From the NCBI RefSeq assembly GCF_030123245.1, contig NZ_CP126101.1, forward strand, positions 3,284,501 through 3,348,500: a DNA stretch of 64,000 nucleotides. The letters run 5' to 3'. How positions within the stretch are numbered: the first letter of the stretch is position 1; each line of letters begins with the position of its first letter. This DNA is from Lysinibacillus pakistanensis (lineage in GTDB: Bacteria > Bacillota > Bacilli > Bacillales_A > Planococcaceae). Shown in pieces: positions 1 through 8,756 of this stretch. The position numbers were made by a program, and so were the translations under genes. The notes beneath the pieces were generated by a model. That model made no database searches, had not been told where the DNA came from, and saw nothing but the letters and a program-made list of their open reading frames with translations.

Positions 1-996
1 ATCATCCTCAATACGAACACCACCGATACCTGGTAAATAAACTCCTGGTTCAATCGTGACGGCCATCCCTGGCTCTAACACCGTATCTGAACGCATTGAT
101 AAGCCAGGACCTTCATGTACTTCAAGACCAATTCCATGTCCTAATGAATGACCAAATGCCTCACCATAGCCTTTTTCTTTAAGGTAATCACGTGCAATCG
201 CATCTGCTTGGATGCCTGTTAGACCAGGACCTACCTTTTTAAGTGCTAATAGCTGGGAAGCAAGGACTGCATTATACATATCCACTAATTTTTCAGAGGG
301 CTCGCCAACTGCCACAGTACGTGTAATATCCGAAATATAGCCATTGTATAGTGCGCCATAGTCTAATGTGACAAAGTCGCCTTTCTCAATCACTTTATTC
401 GTTGCAACGCCGTGTGGTAGTGCTGAACGAAGACCAGATGCAACAATAGTATCAAATGAGGACTGGGTTGCTCCTTGTTTACGCATGAAAAATTCTAATT
501 CATTCGAAACCTCAAGCTCTGTTTTACCAGGCTTGATAAAGTCTAAAATATGTGTAAATGCGTGATCAGCAATTTCACACGCAACCTTAATAATATTAAT
601 CTCTTGTTCCGTCTTAATCAAGCGAATTTTTTCAATTAGCCCAGAAATCGGCACTAAATCAGCTTGAATCTTACTTTTATACAGTTCATATGTGCCAAAG
701 CTGACAGTATCTTTCTCAAAGCCCAGTAATTTAATACCCATGTTTGTTACTTGCGTTGCAATTTCTTCAATAATCGTTGCCTCGTGCTGTACGATTCGAA
801 AATCCTGTACTTGTGCAGCCGCTTGCTCTGTATAACGGAAATCTGTGATAAATACAGCATCATTTTGAGACACAATCGCTACGCCCGCTGTACCTGTAAA
901 ACCAGTCATATAACGACGGTTGTACCCGTTTGTAATTAAAATGCCATCGATGTTTTGTTCTTGAAGTGCCTTACGTAGCTTTTGCAATTTCAACAT
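1..996 (-). CDS. papA: Xaa-Pro peptidase (M24B), C-terminus beyond the window
   Basis: Predicted cytosolic metallopeptidase that removes N-terminal residues before proline (YqhT/PapA type). The frame is open for 332 codons from an ATG preceded by GAGGGAGAA and runs off the left edge, so the C-terminal part is missing. The N-terminal creatinase-like domain (MTGFTG, TDFRYTEQA) is followed by the pita-bread catalytic domain. Metal ligands are visible in TLDYG, in the DITRT segment and in GHSLGHGIGLEVHE near residues 285-300. The start lies 2 nt after the aroQ stop, so the two are probably co-transcribed. In Bacillus papA follows aroQ and precedes efp, which matches. Identification is confident. 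Confidence 0.93.
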   Translation of the reverse strand, partial: MLKLQKLRKALQEQNIDGILITNGYNRRYMTGFTGTAGVAIVSQNDAVFITDFRYTEQAAAQVQDFRIVQHEATIIEEIATQVTNMGIKLLGFEKDTVSFGTYELYKSKIQADLVPISGLIEKIRLIKTEQEINIIKVACEIADHAFTHILDFIKPGKTELEVSNELEFFMRKQGATQSSFDTIVASGLRSALPHGVATNKVIEKGDFVTLDYGALYNGYISDITRTVAVGEPSEKLVDMYNAVLASQLLALKKVGPGLTGIQADAIARDYLKEKGYGEAFGHSLGHGIGLEVHEGPGLSMRSDTVLEPGMAVTIEPGVYLPGIGGVRIEDD

Positions 997-998
997 AA

Positions 999-1433
999 TC
1001 AATTCTCCCTCTCAATAAATGTGCGTAGTGCCAGTTCATAGCCTTTCGTACCTAGTCCACAGATTTGGCCAAGGCATGCCGGAGCAAGATAGGAATGATG
1101 ACGGAAAGCCTCACGTTTGTGGATATTTGAAATATGTACTTCGATAACTGGCACAGTGATTCCAGCAATGGCGTCATGTAACGCGATGCTTGTATGGGTA
1201 TATGCACCGGGATTAAAGATAATACCATCATATTTTTCGTCCTCTGCTTCATGTACCCAATCGATTAGTACCCCTTCATGATTGGATTGACGAAATTCAA
1301 CTGTAGCACCTAAAGAAGCCGCAAGATTTTGAACATTTTCTCTAACATCTTCTAATGTTTCATGTCCATAAATATGTGGCTCTCGTTTACCCAATCGATT
1401 TAAGTTTGGTCCATTCAAACATAATAACTTCAC
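999..1433 (-). CDS. aroQ: type II 3-dehydroquinate dehydratase
   Basis: Converts 3-dehydroquinate to 3-dehydroshikimate in the shikimate pathway (cytosolic dodecamer in this family). The 144-residue length is typical of type II enzymes. Family signatures are all present: LCLNGPNLNRLGKREP at the N-terminus with the catalytic Tyr a few residues later (HIYG), FNPGAYTHTSIALHDAI in the middle, and EVHISNIHKREAFRHHS with the catalytic His. The start is a GTG behind GAGGCGAAG. It sits between yqhR and papA, the same order as in Bacillus. Nothing unusual in the sequence. Confidence 0.96.
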   Translation of the reverse strand: MKLLCLNGPNLNRLGKREPHIYGHETLEDVRENVQNLAASLGATVEFRQSNHEGVLIDWVHEAEDEKYDGIIFNPGAYTHTSIALHDAIAGITVPVIEVHISNIHKREAFRHHSYLAPACLGQICGLGTKGYELALRTFIEREN

Positions 1434-1499
1434 GCATCTTCGCCTCTTTCTATGTACTTGCCATTTATTTTATCATACACGACGTATACAGCAACTATT

Positions 1500-1919
1500 T
1501 CATTTTTGAGCTGTATGTTCTTTCTGATGAAAATTCGCTGTTTCAAGCAAGAAACGTAGGAGACAAATAACGACCACCATAAAGGGAATCGATAATTTTT
1601 TAAAGGAGGAAAGCTGCAAAGGCAAATCAAGAACAACCCACTCTAATGTAATCGTCACAAATAAACCAAGTAAAAATGAAGATAAAACAGCTGGAATAAT
1701 ATAGACATATCTCAACACAATAAATAATAAAAAGCCTATGATGAATAAACATAAAATAAGAAAACTCCAATGAAAGAGTTTTGAGCTTTCTTGAAAAAGC
1801 CCCAATTTCTTATAAAAACCTACTGGACTCCATTTAATAAGATGAAAGTAATGTAAGCCCTTTAAGCACAATGCTAAAACAAGGGCACTGACAAGGGAAG
1901 TTATACTAGCTATTTTCAA
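1500..1919 (-). CDS. yqhR: YqhR-like membrane protein
   Basis: Small integral membrane protein of about 139 residues with four predicted hydrophobic segments (near residues 5-22, 50-70, 75-98 and 105-122). No catalytic motif is visible and I know no biochemical function for the family. The start is a TTG preceded by AGGAGG at seven bases, much better than any ATG in frame. The name rests on weak sequence recall plus strong context: it lies between divergently oriented yqhQ and aroQ exactly as in Bacillus. Confidence 0.7.
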   Translation of the reverse strand: MKIASITSLVSALVLALCLKGLHYFHLIKWSPVGFYKKLGLFQESSKLFHWSFLILCLFIIGFLLFIVLRYVYIIPAVLSSFLLGLFVTITLEWVVLDLPLQLSSFKKLSIPFMVVVICLLRFLLETANFHQKEHTAQK

Positions 1920-2090
1920 ATAAAATCCTCCTAATTAGTATACTTGATTGATTTTTAAATTGTTCATTATTTCCTTAACTGTACGAATAGTGTAGCCATA
2001 TAGAAATTTTACTATGCGTAACTCTAGAGGTTTTTCATTAAATTTAGTACAATGGTACAGTTGAAATATATATAGAGAGTGGTGTTAGCC

Positions 2091-3023
2091 TTGAGCAATT
2101 CACCTGTATACGGGGGACAAGCACAATTAGAAGGTGTAATGTTCGGAGGAAAGGAACATACGATTACAGCCATTCGCCGTAACGATGATTCCATTGATTA
2201 TTATCATTATAAAAAAGTTCAAAATCCTATTTTACAAAAGTTAAAAAAGGTTCCATTTGTACGCGGTGTTGTGGCGTTGATTGAATCGGCCGGACTAGGC
2301 TCACGTCATATGCAATTTTCGGGGGATCGTTACGATGTTACACCTGGTGAAGAAGAGGAGCATAAAGAGGAAGGCTCTAAGCTGCAAATGATTTTAGGCG
2401 TTGCCGTTGTTGGTATACTTTCCTTTTTGTTTGGAAAATTCGCCTTCACATTAATTCCTGTATTTATAGCGGACTTTTTCTCAAAATGGATTGAGGGGAA
2501 AACTGGACAAATTCTACTTGAAAGTGGCATAAAGCTACTTTTACTATTAACCTATTTATATTTTATATCGTTAACTCCTATTATTAAACGAGTATTCCAA
2601 TACCATGGTGCAGAACATAAGGTGATAAATTGCTATGAAGCTGGTATGGAGATAACAGTGAAAAATGTACAAGCTCAATCACGCTTACATTATCGTTGTG
2701 GTAGTAGTTTTATGCTATTCACTGTCTTTGTCGGCATGTTTTTATATTTCTTCGTGCCCACTGATCCACTATGGTTACGCATCGTGGACCGTATTTTATT
2801 AATTCCTGTTGTACTTGGTGTTTCTTTCGAAGTACTACAAGCTACAAATGCATGCCGTAACCTCCCAGTGTTACGCTTCCTTGGCTATCCTGGCTTATGG
2901 CTTCAATTACTAACAACTCGTGAACCAAAGGACGATCAAGTGGAAGTAGCGATTGCTTCCTTTAATATGCTGCTGCAAGTGGAAAAACAGCCAGAAATTG
3001 CAGCTACACTAAATCACGACTAA
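2091..3023 (+). CDS. yqhQ: DUF1385 membrane protein YqhQ
   Basis: Conserved DUF1385 protein of about 310 residues. The N-terminal PVYGGQAQLEGVMFGGKEH block and the YHGAEHKVINCYEAG motif in the centre are family hallmarks; hydrophobic helices lie near residues 100-165 and 200-250. A TTG at 2091 places the start just before the conserved PVYGGQ; in-frame GTG codons at 2079 and 2082 are alternatives and no start has an ideal ribosome site. It is transcribed alone, divergently from yqhR, and ends at a strong bidirectional terminator. Confidence 0.88.
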   Translation: MSNSPVYGGQAQLEGVMFGGKEHTITAIRRNDDSIDYYHYKKVQNPILQKLKKVPFVRGVVALIESAGLGSRHMQFSGDRYDVTPGEEEEHKEEGSKLQMILGVAVVGILSFLFGKFAFTLIPVFIADFFSKWIEGKTGQILLESGIKLLLLLTYLYFISLTPIIKRVFQYHGAEHKVINCYEAGMEITVKNVQAQSRLHYRCGSSFMLFTVFVGMFLYFFVPTDPLWLRIVDRILLIPVVLGVSFEVLQATNACRNLPVLRFLGYPGLWLQLLTTREPKDDQVEVAIASFNMLLQVEKQPEIAATLNHD

Positions 3024-3027
3024 AAAT

Positions 3028-3074
3028 AAAGGGCAGTTCAAACTAGAAATAGTTCTAGCTTGAATGCCCTTTTT
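3028..3074. terminator. bidirectional Rho-independent terminator
   Basis: AAAGGGCA-TTCAA-CTAGAA stem pairs with TTCTAG-TTGAA-TGCCCTTTTT. It lies between the convergent yqhQ and ABC-2 permease genes and carries A-rich and T-rich flanks, so it can serve both strands. Confidence 0.85.
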
Positions 3075-3079
3075 ATCGA

Positions 3080-3808
3080 TTAGCCACGCATCTTACGTTT
3101 AAATAGGAGGATAGCGATTGCAAATATGACGATTGTGTAACCAATGACAATAACAAGTGGGATGAAAGCATCTGTATAGCTTGTGCTTTGAATTGCACGT
3201 GCTGCACTCACAGTATGAACAAATGGTAAAAATTGTGCAATTGCTTGAAAAGTACCACCAATCATATCAGGCTCGAACCAAGTTCCGCTAAACCATGTAG
3301 ATACATTTACAAATATGGCAAAGATACCGCCAACCTGCTTATCCGTAAAAATTGTCCCAAACAATAAGCCTAAGCCAATATACAGTAAGGAGATAATCAT
3401 AAGTCCCCCTACCATCCATAGAATAGAGCTATCCAGTGACAGCCCTAAAAACATGGCAGCAAGCAAACACAATATAATTTGTAAAAATGCAATGGATAAC
3501 AAAGGCAGAACATAGCCTAGAATATAATCTCCTGCTGACATAGGAGAGGCAAAGATGCGCATTAAAAAGGAGGAGCTTCTATCCTTCCCAAGTAGCATTC
3601 CTGAAAAAAGAGTAAGAAAGGAAAAACTAAAAACAATAACACCTGGAGTTAGATTACTAATTTCATAGAAGGCAAATGGCATATTTTTTTGCATAACTGA
3701 AAATAAGCCCATAAGCAGAATCGGTAAGCCTAAGCCAATTAACAGTGTTACTGGATCACGAACAATTTCCTTATGATTTCTTGCCGCAAACACATTAGCC
3801 CTCAACAT
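3080..3808 (-). CDS. ABC-2 type transporter permease
   Basis: Membrane subunit of an ABC-2 exporter, 242 residues with about six hydrophobic helices (near 20-40, 55-75, 100-128, 135-160, 165-185, 215-235). The segment YIGLGLLFGTIF and the pattern of two long loops are typical of the family. It is the last gene of a four-gene operon (LytTR regulator, DUF3021 protein, ATPase, permease). Its ATG overlaps the stop of the ATPase gene, implying translational coupling. Substrate unknown; drug or antimicrobial-peptide efflux is an inference from similar operons. Confidence 0.85.
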   Translation of the reverse strand: MLRANVFAARNHKEIVRDPVTLLIGLGLPILLMGLFSVMQKNMPFAFYEISNLTPGVIVFSFSFLTLFSGMLLGKDRSSSFLMRIFASPMSAGDYILGYVLPLLSIAFLQIILCLLAAMFLGLSLDSSILWMVGGLMIISLLYIGLGLLFGTIFTDKQVGGIFAIFVNVSTWFSGTWFEPDMIGGTFQAIAQFLPFVHTVSAARAIQSTSYTDAFIPLVIVIGYTIVIFAIAILLFKRKMRG

Positions 3809-4527
3809 AAGCCCTCCTCTGTGTATGCTAAAAATATTTCTTCCAAGGATGATTGTTTTGTTTCATGCATCAATTGTTGAATTGTGCCAAGCGCACATAG
3901 CCTGCCATGATGCATAATCCCTACACGATCTGCAAGCACCTCGACCTCTTCTAAATAATGAGTTGTTAAAACAATCGTTACCTTTCCCTTTAATCCGCTT
4001 AGTATTTTCCATAAATCACGGCGCGCACGTACATCCAGCCCCAATGTAGGTTCATCGAGAAAAAGTATTTTAGGATTTGACATCATAGCCATTGCAATGC
4101 TTAATCGACGCTTAAATCCACCTGATAGGGTTTTGGCCTTGTCGTTCTGACGTTGTGAGAGGGCAAACAACTCCATATTTGCGTTCGCCCGTTCCCTTGC
4201 CTGTGTTTTGGAGCAACCATAAATTCGACCTAAAAATAGTAAATTTTCAATTACTGTTAAATTGGGTGCAACTGCTGATTCCTGTGGAGAAATATTCATA
4301 ATCTTTTTTGCCGCAACCTGATGGTGAACGATGCTTTTTCCATCCAACAGAGCATCACCATCTGTTGGCAACAAAAGTCCGCAAAGCATTTTAATTGTGG
4401 ACGTTTTGCCTGCTGCATTTTGACCAAGAAGTGCAAAAAACTCACCCTGCTTTATGCTGAATGATAGCTGATCCACTACTACTTTTTCGCGGTAACATTT
4501 GGTTAGTTCCTTTATTTCAATTGTCAT
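3802..4527 (-). CDS. ABC transporter ATP-binding protein
   Basis: ATPase that would power the adjacent ABC-2 permease. Walker A reads GQNAAGKTS (Ala where Gly is usual), the signature is LSGGFKRRLS, Walker B is ILFLDEPTLGLD and the switch His is in LTTHYLEEVE. The ATG at 4527 has GGAAGGTGA ahead of it; a GTG three codons upstream is less well placed. The first bases overlap the end of the DUF3021 gene by 11 nt, so the operon is tightly coupled. About 241 residues, normal for the family. Confidence 0.9.
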   Translation of the reverse strand: MTIEIKELTKCYREKVVVDQLSFSIKQGEFFALLGQNAAGKTSTIKMLCGLLLPTDGDALLDGKSIVHHQVAAKKIMNISPQESAVAPNLTVIENLLFLGRIYGCSKTQARERANANMELFALSQRQNDKAKTLSGGFKRRLSIAMAMMSNPKILFLDEPTLGLDVRARRDLWKILSGLKGKVTIVLTTHYLEEVEVLADRVGIMHHGRLCALGTIQQLMHETKQSSLEEIFLAYTEEGLC

Positions 4528-4984
4528 GCAACTCACCTTCCTTTTTTAACATCGCATTGATCTGTCCAATATCACGCTTTGAAAATTTATATTGCAATAG
4601 CCATGTCATAACATATGTTCCTAAAAAACTTGCGAGTAAGGAGAACATATTTGCCATCGTTTTCGGCATCCATAACGTCATGACAATTGGTATCCAAACA
4701 ATTGCCGTTACAGCAAAATGCACGATATATTGCTTTAACATCCCCCATCTGGCTATTTCAAAAAGTAATGCAGCTAAAGCAAATGTTATCCCAATCAAAC
4801 CTGTTAGCAAAATCTGAGCGATAATAGCCATTGCTTCACTTGGGAAAAATGCTTGAAATTCTGGAACAACCCAAGCATAGCCCTCTTGTTCGATCCCCAT
4901 TGCTACAAAAAATTGTACTAATAGTCCAAGGGTAACACCGATTACAAATCCTCCTACAATACGTATCAGTATGTCTTTATGCAC
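4517..4984 (-). CDS. DUF3021-type membrane protein
   Basis: 155-residue integral membrane protein with four hydrophobic helices (near 8-28, 50-75, 82-105, 112-132) and a short charged C-terminal tail (LKKEGELHDN). It resembles DUF3021 proteins, which in Firmicutes are commonly encoded next to a stand-alone LytTR DNA-binding protein and may modulate it. That pairing is exactly what is seen here, with only 9 nt between the two genes. The regulatory role is inferred from that association. Confidence 0.75.
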   Translation of the reverse strand: MHKDILIRIVGGFVIGVTLGLLVQFFVAMGIEQEGYAWVVPEFQAFFPSEAMAIIAQILLTGLIGITFALAALLFEIARWGMLKQYIVHFAVTAIVWIPIVMTLWMPKTMANMFSLLASFLGTYVMTWLLQYKFSKRDIGQINAMLKKEGELHDN

Positions 4985-4993
4985 ATTTTCACC

Positions 4994-5440
4994 TCATAAT
5001 CCTAACTGCTTTTTAATTTTTGTGACGTAGCGCCTTGATGCATATGTGTTGATATTTCCTACTAGTTCAACCCCAATTGTTCCTGTTCTGCTAATATCCA
5101 TGCGTTTAATCATATGGCGATTGACAATTTCAGCATTTGAGATTCGTACAAATATCTGCATATTTAGCCTTTCCTCCAGCTCATACAAACGTAAGCGTAC
5201 TGTATAGATTCCCTTTAATGTTTGAACGAAGACCTTTTTCTGTTCCGTATAAATGCGGACGATATCCTGACAATTGATAACCTCAACCCCTCTATCTGAT
5301 AACACCGATAATGTATGGATTCCAGCTGAAGCAATACAATGCATAAGATGCTCAATTTCATCTGTCATCTCTGCTGTATGAATGGTAACCTTTGGCTCTA
5401 TACATTTAGGGTCAACGGAAACTTCTACCTTCAATATCAT
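4994..5440 (-). CDS. LytTR DNA-binding regulator without receiver domain
   Basis: Stand-alone LytTR-type transcription factor of about 148 residues. The C-terminal LytTR domain is recognisable from EVINCQDIVRIYTEQKKVFVQT, YELEERL and FVRISNAEIVNRHMIKRM through NINTYASRRYVTKIKKQL. No REC domain precedes it, so it is not a classical response regulator. The start is the ATG at 5440 (or the GTG directly before it), preceded by GAAAGGACT; upstream in-frame codons have no ribosome site. It heads the operon with DUF3021, ATPase and permease genes and probably autoregulates it. Confidence 0.85.
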   Translation of the reverse strand: MILKVEVSVDPKCIEPKVTIHTAEMTDEIEHLMHCIASAGIHTLSVLSDRGVEVINCQDIVRIYTEQKKVFVQTLKGIYTVRLRLYELEERLNMQIFVRISNAEIVNRHMIKRMDISRTGTIGVELVGNINTYASRRYVTKIKKQLGL

Positions 5441-5588
5441 CACAGTCCTTTCTACCGCCTTCACTATAAATTTTTCCTTTAACAATGTAAATAAATTTTC
5501 GACGATTGGTCATTTTCCGAGGATAACTGGCTCGAAAACAAAAAAAGTTCCTAATCTTTTTTGATATTTTCTTAAAAAATCTATCTAA

Positions 5589-5624
5589 AAAAGCGTGTTT
5601 TGAATTAATCAAAACACGCTTTTT
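5589..5624. terminator. Rho-independent terminator
   Basis: AAGCGTGTTTTGA pairs with TCAAAACACGCTT around a four-base loop, with T and A runs on both sides. It lies downstream of the esterase gene on the minus strand. Confidence 0.85.
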
Positions 5625-5693
5625 CTATACTCAACTATTATCTAAAGCTCTTTTTAATTGAATAACGAACTTAAAATGATCCTATTTCAACAT

Positions 5694-6620
5694 TTAATTC
5701 CCAATAATATTAATAATTTTCTGTTGAGCATCTACGGCTTCAGGGATAGGCATAGCTACAAACACATGATTCATTTTAGGATAAACAAAGGTAGTGATGT
5801 CAATGCCTTGTTCCGTTAGTTGTTCATCAAATTTTATGGCATCTGGATATAAGCTTTCGTGTGTTCCAATAAAATGAGTAATTTTCCCAAGCCCTTTAAA
5901 GTCACCGTAAATTGGACTAATTAACGGGTCCTTTAAATGTTTATCAGCTGCCCAAATCTTTGTAATAACTTCCATGCCCATACTCGCTAGCATCGGGTCC
6001 TTTTCCTCATATTCAGGTAAAAGAGGATTTTCTAAACCCATATCAACACATGCTGATAGTAAAATAATATCTTTTGGTTGTGGTAGATTATTTCTCTTCA
6101 AAAGTTGGACCAGTCCAAGTGCTATATTTCCGCCTGCCGAATCTCCTATGATGGTCAATTGATGGAAGCCTTCAATAGTTCCAAGAATTTCTTTATATAG
6201 GTTTAGGATCTTTGGGTAGGTATCTTTATAGCTAAAATGTGGTACTTTAGGATAAATGGGCGCAATAATTTTCGCATTTAACGATTGCGCTATTTTATCC
6301 ATAAGCATCCAGTGCAAATTTAAAGGTTGATTCGTCCAAGCACCACCATGTATATAGAGAATAACTTTTTGATTCAAGAACTTTTGGTCGTTTAAAGTAA
6401 AAACCTGCATACCTTCAAATACCTGCTCCTTACTATCACTTAAAAATTTAACATCATCCCCAATCACATAGGGCTGAATATTTTCAATTCCCCTTTGCTT
6501 TATAAATTGCTCGGTATTTTCAATACTAGAAAAACTTATTTTATTACTCTGGGAAAATAACAATTTTTCAAATTGAACACTTTCCTCAGAACGCTCACCA
6601 TTAAAAATTTCTACACTCAT
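5694..6620 (-). CDS. alpha/beta hydrolase (esterase/lipase, HSL-like)
   Basis: Predicted cytosolic carboxylesterase, 308 residues. The oxyanion motif HGGAW (near residue 95) and the nucleophile elbow GDSAGGN (near 165) define the hormone-sensitive-lipase branch. The catalytic His is probably in MNHVF near the C-terminus and the acid in the GTHESLYPDA region. There is no signal peptide. The start at 6620 is chosen for AAAGGAGTGAGGAAC immediately upstream; an earlier in-frame ATG lacks a ribosome site. It is monocistronic. Substrate unknown. Confidence 0.88.
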   Translation of the reverse strand: MSVEIFNGERSEESVQFEKLLFSQSNKISFSSIENTEQFIKQRGIENIQPYVIGDDVKFLSDSKEQVFEGMQVFTLNDQKFLNQKVILYIHGGAWTNQPLNLHWMLMDKIAQSLNAKIIAPIYPKVPHFSYKDTYPKILNLYKEILGTIEGFHQLTIIGDSAGGNIALGLVQLLKRNNLPQPKDIILLSACVDMGLENPLLPEYEEKDPMLASMGMEVITKIWAADKHLKDPLISPIYGDFKGLGKITHFIGTHESLYPDAIKFDEQLTEQGIDITTFVYPKMNHVFVAMPIPEAVDAQQKIINIIGN

Positions 6621-6637
6621 GTTCCTCACTCCTTTAA

Positions 6638-6663
6638 ACATTTTGTTTCATAATACAAAATGT
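6638..6663 (-). promoter_or_regulatory. inverted repeat ahead of the esterase gene (possible operator)
   Basis: ACATTTTGT and ACAAAATGT form a perfect 9-bp inverted repeat with an 8-base spacer just upstream of the esterase ribosome site. Position and symmetry suggest a repressor site. No regulator gene lies adjacent, so the binding protein is unknown. Confidence 0.4.
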
Positions 6664-6952
6664 GTTTTGAAAAGTCTTAACAAGCTGGAGAGCAGATCTT
6701 AAATTTATGGAGAATTTTTAAATTTCCCTTTATTTCTTTATCAAATTTTATAGGATAATCTTCTGTACCATTCATTCAAGTTGCTGGTTCAACAATATGG
6801 CTCAATTGTTGAATAACAAGTCTAAAAAAATAAATTTTTTTAACTGCGATGATTGATAGTAAAGCAAAGTAGGCCATAACAAAAGGACTGTAGTGAATTT
6901 TACGCACAAGTCTTGTGGTTAATGAGTGAAGTATCTATTCTTTTCACGTTAT

Positions 6953-7438
6953 TTAGGGAAGTAACTCTACCTTTACCTTTAGTTTTATATCCATAGGAAA
7001 CCCTTCCTCTTGTACAAGATAAGATATGACATAAGCTCCTTCAGGTAATCTATCAAATACCTGTTCAAAATTTTCATTACTTCTTAAAACGCCATTTATT
7101 ACATTTTTTCCTTTGTCTATATTTCGGATTTTATATAAAAAGCTTTCAGTACCAGTATTTGATAAGGATACTTTAACCGGAACACTCCAATTATTAATAA
7201 AATATGATTTACTTTCACCTATAGGAGACGCTATCTCTTCATCAATTACAAGTGGATGAAAAACTCCTATTGATTTTTCTTCTTTTTCATTTTGAGGGAT
7301 ATCTAATGCAACAGGTTCAGTATTTACAACTTCCGAAATTAATTTTAAAGATGATTCTTCCGTTTTAGATGTAAATGTATTGCACCCTGATAAGAGTATA
7401 ATAAAAGTACTTACACAAGCTAATTTATAAATTTTCAT
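6953..7438 (-). CDS. lipoprotein of unknown function
   Basis: 161-residue predicted lipoprotein. The N-terminus has positive charge, a hydrophobic stretch and the lipobox LLSGC, so Cys19 would be lipid-anchored on the outer face of the membrane. The rest is a soluble domain with alternating polar/hydrophobic strands (KSYFINNWSVPVKVSLSN; EGAYVISYLVQEEG), suggestive of a beta-sandwich. I do not recognise the family. AGGAGAAGTT precedes the ATG. The next gene upstream encodes a membrane protein 53 bp away, and the two may be co-transcribed. Confidence 0.7.
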   Translation of the reverse strand: MKIYKLACVSTFIILLSGCNTFTSKTEESSLKLISEVVNTEPVALDIPQNEKEEKSIGVFHPLVIDEEIASPIGESKSYFINNWSVPVKVSLSNTGTESFLYKIRNIDKGKNVINGVLRSNENFEQVFDRLPEGAYVISYLVQEEGFPMDIKLKVKVELLP

Positions 7439-7491
7439 AACTTCTCCTATCTAAATGGTTAATAGTTATTACTATAGAGAAACTTTCATTT

Positions 7492-8205
7492 CTAGATAAT
7501 ACGATATTTACGTGAAGATTGCATAATAACCAAAATAATAGTTAACCCAACAACGAAATACCACATTATATTAAAAGTAACTATAAACATTAATCCACCA
7601 AAGAATATAGCTGTTATAGTGCTAACTAAAATTGATGTTATACTCGTAAATTTATCTGAAATAAAATAATATAAAGTAAATGGTAATGCTAAAGTAAATA
7701 ACGGGATATAAATTGTTACAATAGATGTTTTAATGAAAGATATTGAAAGTACTGCTATTATGAAACCTACTGACATAATAATCGTTCTTCCTACAAATAC
7801 TTTACTTGAAAAATAACCATATAGCATAATAAACAAAATCACTAAACAAGTACAAAATCCTATTATTAGAACAAATGAATGGCCCATGACGTAAGCTGCA
7901 ATTGAGAAATAAACTAAAGAAACAAATGGCAACAGCAATATTGAAGTATTTTGCGCTTTTTCTATATTCATTACATTTGTAAAACCTACAAGAACTAATA
8001 AAGTAAATGGAATCGTCAAATATCCTAATTCAAAGTGATTTCCTAGATTAATATAACTAACCTCGAGTTTGCCGACCACTATTAATACAAGCGACACATA
8101 AATTTGACCAATCAACCCCCAAATGCTTGATAATTTAAAAGCTTGAGTAAGCTTATCCATCATTACAATTAAAACGATGCAGATTAATAAGGTTAAATAC
8201 AACAA
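7492..8205 (-). CDS. polytopic membrane protein, unknown function
   Basis: 237 residues, almost entirely hydrophobic, with about seven or eight predicted transmembrane helices and only very short loops. No transporter or enzyme motif is visible and I do not recognise it. It begins with TTG behind GGAGGGGATAAT, and a second TTG follows directly. It lies just upstream of the lipoprotein gene in the same direction. Base composition is AT-rich like the neighbouring accessory genes. Confidence 0.65.
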   Translation of the reverse strand: MLYLTLLICIVLIVMMDKLTQAFKLSSIWGLIGQIYVSLVLIVVGKLEVSYINLGNHFELGYLTIPFTLLVLVGFTNVMNIEKAQNTSILLLPFVSLVYFSIAAYVMGHSFVLIIGFCTCLVILFIMLYGYFSSKVFVGRTIIMSVGFIIAVLSISFIKTSIVTIYIPLFTLALPFTLYYFISDKFTSITSILVSTITAIFFGGLMFIVTFNIMWYFVVGLTIILVIMQSSRKYRII

Positions 8206-8468
8206 ATTATCCCCTCCAAAATAATTCTTTAGAAATACTTAAAGCAATAAATATATCCTAAATTATACAGTATAGGTAATGAACAACCAAATACAATTAT
8301 TGAACTAAACAGCACCGTTTGCTCAATAAAAAAGCTACCTTTGATTTCGGTAGCCTAATCTTTAACTCTTGACACTCTTTAATTTCAATTACAGTAACCC
8401 AATTGTTTTTACCTTAAATATTAAAAAGTGCGTTAATCTACATTTCATTAACTTCCTAGGAAAATAAA
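8206..8468. other. gene-free gap with two orphan minus-strand terminators
   Basis: I see no convincing gene here. Reading the minus strand, GCTACC-N9-GGTAGC followed by TTTTTT (8325-8354) and a GTTAAT-N9-ATTAAC hairpin followed by CACTTTTT (8423-8452) are two terminator-like hairpins. Neither has a gene between it and the next terminator. They may be leftovers of deleted genes. Confidence 0.5.
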
Positions 8469-8510
8469 TAACACCCGAAACCTATATATATCAAGGGTTT
8501 CGGGTGTTTT
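8469..8510 (-). terminator. terminator of the immunity-type ABC operon
   Basis: ACACCCGAAACC pairs with GGGTTTCGGGTGT around an AT-rich loop. It follows the Cys-rich KTR gene on the minus strand. Confidence 0.8.
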
Positions 8511-8543
8511 AGTGAAGTCGATTATTTGCGTTAATTTACATTA

Positions 8544-8720
8544 TCAGCTCTGCGTCTTTGCGTCTGGCTCTTTGATAATAGTCATTTTAAATCCTTTTAC
8601 ATCTACTAACGTTTCATTTTTACATTTAGGGCAGAATAGAGGAAAGTTTTTCAATTCAGTCTCTTCACGAACTTTTAATCTTGTTTTATTATCACAAACA
8701 GGACGATATGCCCATTGCAT
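8544..8720 (-). CDS. cysteine-rich KTR-domain protein
   Basis: Small protein of about 58 residues with two Cys clusters: a single Cys in RPVCDNKTRLKVREETELK, and a CPKC pair after it. This is the pattern of the cysteine-rich KTR family, a probable zinc-ribbon, often found beside mobile elements and antibiotic or lantibiotic immunity genes in Firmicutes. The ATG at 8720 fits family members that start about there. A TTG at 8756 immediately after the upstream permease stop would add 12 residues. Function unknown. It is the last gene of the ABC module. Confidence 0.8.
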   Translation of the reverse strand: MQWAYRPVCDNKTRLKVREETELKNFPLFCPKCKNETLVDVKGFKMTIIKEPDAKTQS

Positions 8721-8756
8721 TTTTACTACAATTACATCTCCGAAATTTTCTAACAA

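Noticed and set aside
1355..1570. plus-strand frames opposite aroQ and yqhR
   Set aside because: They are shadows of well-identified minus-strand genes.
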